Source: Bradyrhizobium sp. ORS 375
Lineage (GTDB): Bacteria > Pseudomonadota > Alphaproteobacteria > Rhizobiales > Xanthobacteraceae
NCBI RefSeq assembly: GCF_000239775.1
Contig: NZ_CAFI01000369.1
Span: 1 to 60,284 of the forward strand
Reading direction: 5' to 3'
Length of the DNA stretch: 60,284 nt
The translations under genes were made by a program, and so were the position numbers. Positions 54,264-60,284 of the stretch are shown piece by piece; position 1 is the first letter of the stretch; each line of letters opens with the position of its first letter. The notes under the pieces are model-generated. The model had not been told where the DNA came from. It made no database searches and saw nothing but the letters and a program-made list of their open reading frames with translations.

Positions 54264-57200
54264 ATGTCGGCCGCGATCTCGGGGAAGCGCAGGGGCAAGG
54301 TGCAGCTTTTCTCGATCATGATTGGCGCGTGGAAGACGTCGTTCCAGCAGTTTCTGATTCGCTGGTCGTCGGCCGTTAGCAACGCGAGAACGTTGGCGGT
54401 GACGACCTTTGTCGTTCTCGCGGCCATGGGCGCGTCGATCTCATCGGCGCAGGCGGCCTGCGATCAAACCACCAGCTCGACCGGCGGTGCCACGATCACT
54501 TTCACGTCGACGGCCCAAACCTATACCCTCTGTCTGAACGTCCCCGGATCCAACACGGGAAACGATGCGGTCATCTACGGTCTGTACGGCGTGGCCGGCA
54601 CGGATGCGTCGACCCTCTTCCCGATCGGCGGCAGCAGCACGATCGCCTTCAGCAACTATAGTCCGACGACCTCCAAGGCCGGCTACACGCTGGTTCCGAG
54701 CAGCTCGAACGGGACCCAGAACGCAAATACCGGCAACGCGCAGATCGCCATTACGCTGAACAGTCTGACGGGCAGTGGTCAGGATACGATCACGCTCTAC
54801 TATGCGTCCAACTGTAGCGACGCAAATGTGTCATGCTCGTCCACCCCGGCGCCGGCCACCACGCCATGGGTCATCACCGTCAACCTGCCCGGCCCGACCG
54901 CGACGCAGGCCATTGCGTCGAAGGGGTTGACCGTCAACACCGCGACGACCTCGTTCACGCCGGTCACCGGATCCGGCGGCACCGCGCCGCTCAGCTATGG
55001 CATTTCGCCGACGCTGCCCGCAGGCCTCAGCTTCAACACGGGAACCGGCGCCATCACCGGCACGCCCACCGTGACCAGCGGCGCGACCACTTACACGGTC
55101 ACGGTGACCGACGCCAACAGCGCCACCGCCAGCAACACCTTCAGCCTGACGGTCAACGGCGCGGTCACGGCCACCCAGATCGTCGCTTCGAAGACGCTGA
55201 CGCAGAATCAGCCATCGACCAACTTCACGCCGGTCACCGGTGGCGGCGGCACGCCGTCCTATACCTACAGCGTCTCGCCGTCCCTGCCCTCGGGCCTCAC
55301 TCTCAATACTTCGACCGGCGCGATCACCGGCACGCCGACGGCTGCGAGCGGCGCCGCGACGTACACCGTCACCGTGACCGATGCGAACAGCGCGACCGCC
55401 TCGAACACGTTCAGCCTGACCGTCAATTCGGCCGTGACCGCGACACAGTCGGTCGCATCGAAGGTCCTGACGCAGAACGCGGCCGCGACGTCGTTTACCC
55501 CGGTCACCGGCAGCGGCGGGACGCCGTTGCTGAGTTACAGCATCGCGCCTTCGCTGCCAGCCGGCCTGACGCTCAACACCGGCACCGGCGCAATCACGGG
55601 AACGCCGACAGCGAGCATCGGCGCGACCACCTACACTGTCACGGTGACCGATTTCAACACGGCCACTGCCAGCAATACCTTCAGCCTCACGGTGAACACC
55701 GCGGTCACGGCGACCCAGTCGGTGAGCGCGGCCACCGTCACCGTGAACACGGCCATCACCCCGTTCACCCCGATCGCAGGCGGTGGCGGCACAACGCCGC
55801 GCTCCTTTGCGATCGCGCCGACCCTGCCTGCTGGCCTCAGCTTCAACACCAGCACCGGCCAGGTCAGCGGCACGCCGACCGCCGTCAGCAGCACGACGAC
55901 CTATACGGTGACGGTGACGGATGCCAACAACGGCACGGCAAGCAACACCTTTCAGCTTACGGTCAACGGCCCGCTGAGCGCCACGCAGGCGATCGCCTCC
56001 AAGGCGGTCACACAGAATGCGGCCGTCACATCGTTTACTCCCGTCACCGCAGCGGGCGGCACGCCGTCCTACACCTACAGCGTCTCACCGTCGCTGCCGA
56101 CCGGCCTCACGCTCAATACGAGCTCCGGCGCGATCACGGGCACGCCGACGGTGACAAGCGGCGCGACCACCTACACGGTGACGATCACCGACGCCAACAG
56201 CGCGACCGCGAGCAACACCTTCAGCCTGACCGTGAACGGTGCGGTGACGGCCACGCAGTCCATCGCGTCGAAGGTCGTGACGGCCAATCAGGCCGTCACC
56301 GCCTTCACGCCGGTCACCGGCGGTGGCGGCACGACGCCGTACACCTACAGCGTATCGCCTTCGCTGCCGACGGGTCTGACGATCAACGCCGCGAATGGCA
56401 GCATCAGCGGCACGCCGACGACTGCGAGCGGCGCCGCCACCTACACGGTCACCGTGACCGATGCCGCCAACGGGACCGCCACCAACACCTTCAGCCTGAC
56501 GGTCAGCGGCGCGGTTGCAGCGACCACGGCCGTGCCGTCCACCACTCTGCCGTACAATCAACCGGTCACGCCGTTCACGCCGGTCACCGGCTCGGGCGGC
56601 ACGGGGACACTGACCTATGCGGTGTCTCCCACTTTGCCGACCGGTCTCAGCTTCAATACGTCGAGCGGCCAGGTCACCGGCACGCCGACCGCGCCGACCG
56701 CGGCGACGACCTTCACGGTCACCGTGACCGACACCAATAGCGCGACCGCGAGCTCTACCTTCAGCCTGACCGTCAATGGTCCGGTCGTGGCGACGACGGC
56801 CGTGCCCTCCACCGCGCTCCCGATCAACCAGGCGGTGACGCCGTTCGCGCCGGTCACCGGCTCCGGCGGCACCGGCGCGCTGACCTACGCGGTGGCTCCC
56901 GCCCTGCCGACTGGCCTCAGCTTCAATACGTCGAACGGCCAGATCAGCGGCACACCGACCGCCACGACGGCCGCGGCGACCTATACGGTGACGGTGACCG
57001 ACAGCGTCAGCGCGACCGCCACCGCCACATTCAGCCTTTCTGTCGGACAGCTCGCCACCACGGTGACGCTGACCTCGTCACAGAACCCGAGTCAGTTCGG
57101 CCAGGCGGTGACCTTCACCGCGACCGTGGCGCCGCAAGGCGGCGGCGGCACGCCGGCCGGCACGGTGACCTTCAACGACAATGGCTCGCCGATCGGCACG

Positions 57201-58520
57201 GCAACGCTGGCCGGCGGCGTGGCGACTCTCGCCACGTCCACGCTCGCGGTCGGCAGCCACACCATTACCGCGACCTATGGCGGCAGCGCGCTGTTCACCG
57301 CAAGCACCTCGCCGGGTCTTGCCCAGACCGTCAACGTGCCGGTCGACAGCGTGCGGCTGCGCTCGCTGCAGCAGACCGTCAGCAAGATGGTGGCGCAGAA
57401 TTCGGGACAGGCGATCTCGGGCGCCATCGATGATGCCATTGCCGACGGTTTCAGCGACAGCGGTGGGGCATTCCTGACACCGGGTGGCACGCGCATGCGC
57501 TTCAACTTCTCGGCCGATCCGCGCGATCAGGACGAGCGGCCTCCGGCCGCAGACAGCGCCCCGGGCACCAATGCCGCTGCCTCGCTGCTGCCGGGGCGGG
57601 AGCCGCCGCGCGGTCGGGGTCGCGGGCGGGTCGACGATGCCTTTGCCGCGATCGACCGCGGCGACAAGAAGCAGGCCTCGCCGAAATGGCATGAGCAGAA
57701 GGAGTGGCTGCTGTGGGCCGACGTGCGCGGCACCGGCGTCGATCGCTTCGGCACGACCAACAGCTTCGGCGTCACCCAGTCCAGCCAGGCCTCGCTCTAC
57801 GGCCAGCAGCTCAACGCCATGATGGGGCTGACCTATCGCGCCGCGCCGAGCGTCCTGGTCGGCGTGCTCGGCGGCTACGAGACGTTCAGCTATACGCAGC
57901 AGGACATCAATGGAAAGCTGAAGGGCGATGGCTGGACAACTGGCGCCTATCTCGGCTGGAAGATCGTGCCGACGCTGCGTTTCGATGCCGCGGTCGCCTA
58001 TTCAGGCATCGGCTATAATGGCAGCGCAGGAACGGCGCAGGGCAACTTCACCGGCCAGCGCTGGATGCTCTCCTCGGGTCTGACCGGCAACTACAAATGG
58101 TCCGGCTTTGTGCTCGAGCCCTCCGCCAAGGTGTACGCACTGTGGGAGCACCAGAACGCCTACACCGACTCGCTCGGCACACGTCAGGGCTCCTATGACT
58201 TCGCCAGCGGCCGCGCCTCCAGCGGTCTGCGCGCGGCCTACCCGGTCGCGTGGCTCGACAGCGGCCTCATGCTGACGCCCTTCCTCGGCATGTATGGCGA
58301 CTATTATTTCAATAAGGAGGACGCCAACGCCATCGTCGCCGGCGCACTGGCCTCGACGCCGCTGCTGCAGGGCTGGTCGGCCCGCTTCACCGGCGGCCTC
58401 GGTATCGAGACGGCCGGCGGCGCCGGCGTCGGTCTCGACGCCGAATATGGCGGCATCGGCGGCAACACCCGCGTGTGGACCTTCTCGGCCAAGGCGCGGG
58501 TGCCGTTCAGCGCGCGATAG
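54264..58520 (+). CDS. Autotransporter with eight putative Ig-like (He_PIG) repeats
   Basis: Encodes about 1418 residues from ATG 54264 (TTG 54231 and ATG 54318 are alternatives). An extended signal (LAVTTFVVLAAMGASISSAQ, cleavage after AQA) leads to a 130-residue N-terminal domain with Cys pairs. Eight 90-residue repeats follow, each with ASK-type start, FTPVTG, LPxGL, GTPT and YTVTVTDxNSATAS. Then comes a different Ig domain (VTLTSSQNPSQFGQAVTFTA through GSHTITATYGGS), an Arg/Pro-rich linker, and a C-terminal autotransporter beta-barrel (about 57700-58520) ending ARVPFSAR. Surface adhesin or biofilm factor is likely. Confidence 0.9.
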   Translation: MSAAISGKRRGKVQLFSIMIGAWKTSFQQFLIRWSSAVSNARTLAVTTFVVLAAMGASISSAQAACDQTTSSTGGATITFTSTAQTYTLCLNVPGSNTGNDAVIYGLYGVAGTDASTLFPIGGSSTIAFSNYSPTTSKAGYTLVPSSSNGTQNANTGNAQIAITLNSLTGSGQDTITLYYASNCSDANVSCSSTPAPATTPWVITVNLPGPTATQAIASKGLTVNTATTSFTPVTGSGGTAPLSYGISPTLPAGLSFNTGTGAITGTPTVTSGATTYTVTVTDANSATASNTFSLTVNGAVTATQIVASKTLTQNQPSTNFTPVTGGGGTPSYTYSVSPSLPSGLTLNTSTGAITGTPTAASGAATYTVTVTDANSATASNTFSLTVNSAVTATQSVASKVLTQNAAATSFTPVTGSGGTPLLSYSIAPSLPAGLTLNTGTGAITGTPTASIGATTYTVTVTDFNTATASNTFSLTVNTAVTATQSVSAATVTVNTAITPFTPIAGGGGTTPRSFAIAPTLPAGLSFNTSTGQVSGTPTAVSSTTTYTVTVTDANNGTASNTFQLTVNGPLSATQAIASKAVTQNAAVTSFTPVTAAGGTPSYTYSVSPSLPTGLTLNTSSGAITGTPTVTSGATTYTVTITDANSATASNTFSLTVNGAVTATQSIASKVVTANQAVTAFTPVTGGGGTTPYTYSVSPSLPTGLTINAANGSISGTPTTASGAATYTVTVTDAANGTATNTFSLTVSGAVAATTAVPSTTLPYNQPVTPFTPVTGSGGTGTLTYAVSPTLPTGLSFNTSSGQVTGTPTAPTAATTFTVTVTDTNSATASSTFSLTVNGPVVATTAVPSTALPINQAVTPFAPVTGSGGTGALTYAVAPALPTGLSFNTSNGQISGTPTATTAAATYTVTVTDSVSATATATFSLSVGQLATTVTLTSSQNPSQFGQAVTFTATVAPQGGGGTPAGTVTFNDNGSPIGTATLAGGVATLATSTLAVGSHTITATYGGSALFTASTSPGLAQTVNVPVDSVRLRSLQQTVSKMVAQNSGQAISGAIDDAIADGFSDSGGAFLTPGGTRMRFNFSADPRDQDERPPAADSAPGTNAAASLLPGREPPRGRGRGRVDDAFAAIDRGDKKQASPKWHEQKEWLLWADVRGTGVDRFGTTNSFGVTQSSQASLYGQQLNAMMGLTYRAAPSVLVGVLGGYETFSYTQQDINGKLKGDGWTTGAYLGWKIVPTLRFDAAVAYSGIGYNGSAGTAQGNFTGQRWMLSSGLTGNYKWSGFVLEPSAKVYALWEHQNAYTDSLGTRQGSYDFASGRASSGLRAAYPVAWLDSGLMLTPFLGMYGDYYFNKEDANAIVAGALASTPLLQGWSARFTGGLGIETAGGAGVGLDAEYGGIGGNTRVWTFSAKARVPFSAR
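54900..57052 (+). repeat. Eight tandem 270-bp coding repeats in the autotransporter
   Basis: Unit starts fall at 54900, 55170, 55440, 55710, 55980, 56250, 56520 and 56790, exactly 270 bp apart, with no indels; the last unit is slightly short. Units differ by substitutions, so the array is not recent, yet blocks such as the FTPVTG and TYTVTVTD regions are nearly conserved at DNA level. Prone to slippage and recombination. Confidence 0.92.
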
Positions 58521-58536
58521 AGTTCGTCCGAATCAA

Positions 58537-58558
58537 AACCGCCCCGAAGAGGGCGGTT
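58537..58558 (-). terminator. Terminator of rlpA, possibly bidirectional
   Basis: AACCGCCC (58537-58544), loop CGAAGA, GGGCGGTT (58551-58558). On the minus strand the stem is followed by TTTGATTCGG, so it suits the leftward rlpA transcript; for the autotransporter transcript the T-run is absent. Confidence 0.7.
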
Positions 58559-58637
58559 GGGCTGCGTACCGAAGGCGTGGCTTTGGCGAGGCCAACCTTG
58601 ACGCGATGTCAATCTCGGGCGGTTCGCCTCGGGGCGG

Positions 58638-59558
58638 TCAGTAAAGCCCGCGGCCGCTCATGATGTCGCGCGCTTCGTCGGCGCCGTCATTGCCAGCAGC
58701 CTGTCCTTGCGAAACATAACGGCCGTCCTGGTTATATGAGACCGCCCGCGGATTCTCGAGGCTGCGTCCCCGCGTCCGGCTCGATGCCGACAATTCCGAG
58801 GCGGCGCCAATCGAGGCCATGGCGGCCGAGGTGTCGCCGAGCGTATAGGGCCGTCCCTCCGGCAAAGGGATCTCGCCGCGAATCGGACGGCTGGCGCCCA
58901 TCTCGGGCACGAACGGCTTGGCTGAGGCCACGCGCACCAGGGACGGCGCCGGTGCCGGGATGCCGGTGCGCAACGTCGCCATCAGCTGGGTGTCGTCGGA
59001 GCCTTCGAGCGGCGCCCGGCCGACATATTCGACCCGCACCTTGGCGATGCCGTTGCCCTTGAACTCGAGCAGGTCGGCCGCCTTGTTGGAGACGTCGATC
59101 AGCCGGTTGCCATGGTACGGGCCGCGATCATTGATCCGCACGATCAGCGATTTGCCGTTGGCGAGATTGGTGACGCGGGCATAGCTCGGGAGCGGAAGCG
59201 TCGGATGCGCCGCCGTCAGCGAGGTCATGTCGAACACCTCGCCATTGGCGGTGAGACGGCCGTGAAAATCATCGCCGTACCAGGACGCCATGCCCTCGGC
59301 GCGGTAGTTGACGTCCTCCTCCGGCACGTAGGTCTTGCCGGCGACGGTATAGGGCTTGCCGATTCGGTAAACGCCGCCGCCCTTCGGCACCGGCTCGCCA
59401 AAGCCGACCACGCGCGGGCTCGATGACACGCCGTATTTCGGATCGACCTTGCTGGCGAACTTGTTCGACGAGGCGCAGTTCGCGACCATCAGGCAGGCAA
59501 GGACAGCGACGGCACTGCGCGCCGCTCGGCCTGCCGGATCTGTGTGACCAATCCCCAT
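58638..59558 (-). CDS. rlpA: RlpA family septal lytic-transglycosylase-like lipoprotein
   Basis: Encodes 306 residues from ATG 59558 (the frame extends to 59648). Lipobox LMVANC with lipidated Cys. The double-psi beta-barrel has GMASWYGDDFHGRLTANGE, AAHPTLPLPSYARVTN and the catalytic-region RINDRGPYHGNRLIDVS. A C-terminal SPOR domain is absent; instead the tail is low complexity. RlpA proteins cut denuded glycan strands or act at septa. In relatives rlpA is adjacent to the dac-tmk cluster. Confidence 0.92.
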   Translation of the reverse strand: MGIGHTDPAGRAARSAVAVLACLMVANCASSNKFASKVDPKYGVSSSPRVVGFGEPVPKGGGVYRIGKPYTVAGKTYVPEEDVNYRAEGMASWYGDDFHGRLTANGEVFDMTSLTAAHPTLPLPSYARVTNLANGKSLIVRINDRGPYHGNRLIDVSNKAADLLEFKGNGIAKVRVEYVGRAPLEGSDDTQLMATLRTGIPAPAPSLVRVASAKPFVPEMGASRPIRGEIPLPEGRPYTLGDTSAAMASIGAASELSASSRTRGRSLENPRAVSYNQDGRYVSQGQAAGNDGADEARDIMSGRGLY

Positions 59559-59947
59559 CGACCCCAAATACCGCTTCGCCGGTCGCCGTCCGAGCCCATC
59601 CCAAAGGCCCGCACGTCCCGGCTTCTCCCCGAGTCGCGTCCCCCGCAACTCAATTGCTCAAAGATAACGCAACCCGAACACGGCGGAAATGGGGTGACCC
59701 CCGCCGTGGTTAACCGGAGCTTTCCAGCGCTCTGGGCGCCTATCACGGCAGTTGTCCTCGACGTGCGCCAACTGCCCTTGCGTGCACTCATCTGCGTCGC
59801 GCTGTTGCGAGTGCACCTTTTTGGACACATATGTTGCGTGAAAAGCTCACTTAGGGGCGTTCTGATTTACCGGCCCCTGAATCATTTTGACTGTGCAGGG
59901 CTGCACGTCGTTTCCTTCACACGGGGCGCAACAAGGGTGTGTTCACG
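59559..59947. other. Upstream region of rlpA and of the small peptide gene
   Basis: About 390 nt with no supported gene. Holds the divergent promoters of rlpA and the 29-residue ORF. A hairpin AGGGGC (59853-59858)/GCCCCT (59873-59878) lies between them; the loop is AT-rich. Confidence 0.4.
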
Positions 59948-60037
59948 ATGATCGAAGCAATGACAGCGGTGATGGGTCTGGTTGGCGCCGGCATCTTCCT
60001 CGCTCATGCATTTGAAGGCGTCCGTTCGCGGGCCTGA
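59948..60037 (+). CDS. Small hydrophobic peptide gene (29 residues)
   Basis: Encodes MIEAMTAVMGLVGAGIFLAH followed by AFEGVRSRA: one predicted membrane helix with a short basic C-terminus. AAGGGTG lies 10 nt upstream and a Rho-independent-type hairpin follows 16 nt after the stop, giving a complete small transcription unit. It is below usual gene-calling limits. Function unknown; small single-helix peptides often modulate membrane complexes. Confidence 0.55.
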   Translation: MIEAMTAVMGLVGAGIFLAHAFEGVRSRA

Positions 60038-60053
60038 TGCGGAATGGTCGGAC

Positions 60054-60076
60054 AGCCGGCGTCACGGCCGGCTTTC
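60054..60076 (+). terminator. Rho-independent terminator after the 29-residue ORF
   Basis: AGCCGG (60054-60059) pairs with CCGGCT (60068-60073) around CGTCACGG, followed by TTCGTCC. The T-run is short. It supports a dedicated transcript for the small ORF. Confidence 0.55.
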
Positions 60077-60284
60077 GTCCGCTCATCTCCTCTCTCGACG
60101 ACGACGACACTTCAGGACTGGCCTGAAGCCAAGATTTCCACGATCCGCGTTTCAGTATCGATTTTTTGAGCCTTGATTGAGTCGGACCGGCATTTCAGCC
60201 GCCTCCGGTAGGCCGTCCATCCATCCAATGTCACGACAATCCGCGTGAACCGATCGCCCTGAAGCGATCGGCTCAGAGCCTATG
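60077..60284. other. Right end of window, nothing recognised
   Basis: About 208 nt of mixed composition with no supported gene, RNA or repeat. A downstream gene may begin beyond the window. Confidence 0.35.

Noticed and set aside
54833-56740. Second long frame overlapping the autotransporter repeats in another plus-strand frame
   Set aside because: His/Arg/Asp low-complexity translation arising from the 270-bp repeats; no start signal, no domain.
54900-57052. Regular repeats as a CRISPR or satellite array
   Set aside because: Units are 270 bp, in frame and code for Ig-like domains; not CRISPR-like spacing.

Overview
The window reads as chromosomal DNA of an alphaproteobacterium of the Bradyrhizobium/Rhodopseudomonas group. 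Coding DNA is GC-rich with G/C-loaded third positions. The run dusB-ntrB-ntrC-ntrY-ntrX-hfq-hflX is a classic rhizobial order, and ABC and TRAP uptake systems are abundant. The genus is an inference; no rRNA or marker gene is present to fix it. I found no tRNA, rRNA, CRISPR array, intact insertion sequence or prophage.

Layout. (1) 256-9732: the nitrogen-regulation and RNA-chaperone block: tRNA-dihydrouridine synthase, NtrBC and NtrYX two-component systems, Hfq and the GTPase HflX. (2) 9773-13320: a tight four-gene minus-strand operon of unrecognised function. It encodes a lipoprotein, a two-domain peptidoglycan hydrolase lacking a signal peptide, a protein with three membrane segments and a small secreted protein. 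(3) 13542-19400: a catabolic module (aromatic-acid MFS transporter, FAD monooxygenase, ThDP enzyme) with a divergent LysR regulator. Modules 2 and 3 separate hflX from mazG, genes I expect to be close neighbours in relatives. (4) 19417-24887: mazG, queC, an acidic protein, a cobalt-type nitrile hydratase operon (alpha, beta, accessory) and a divergent dihaem cytochrome c. (5) 25082-28526: a Tat-targeted family 1 glycosidase, a Lys/Ala/Pro-rich secreted protein and a single-pass coiled-coil protein. (6) 28790-29190: a decayed DUF2167 pseudogene. (7) 29569-35246: a branched-chain-amino-acid-type ABC operon with LivG and LivF fused into one chain, followed by an unknown gene; a paralogue of the coiled-coil protein follows at 35354-36214. 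(8) 36473-42684: an orphan gene, a TRAP transporter with fused DctQ-DctM, and an acyl-CoA synthetase. (9) 42693-43658: palindromic repeats flanking an ABM-domain gene. (10) 43678-50488: a housekeeping run on the minus strand (MBL hydrolase, tatD, metG, holB, tmk, dac), with rlpA at the far end (58638-59558). (11) Between dac and rlpA lies an 8 kb islet: an epoxide-hydrolase-like enzyme, an acetyltransferase, three tandem tail-collar proteins and a large autotransporter with eight exactly 270-bp Ig-like repeats.

How it works together. The left end senses nitrogen status and controls RNA metabolism. Most of the rest is nutrient scavenging (nitriles, aromatic acids, glycosides, amino acids, organic acids) or cell-envelope biology (RlpA, D,D-carboxypeptidase, autotransporter, PG hydrolase operon). 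The best candidates for an undescribed system are the 9.8-13.3 kb operon, which resembles a holin/endolysin/lipoprotein export cassette in architecture, and the tail-collar/acetyltransferase operon beside the autotransporter. Also notable is a methionyl-tRNA synthetase with a histone-H1-like extension of about 210 residues whose start has a strong ribosome binding site.
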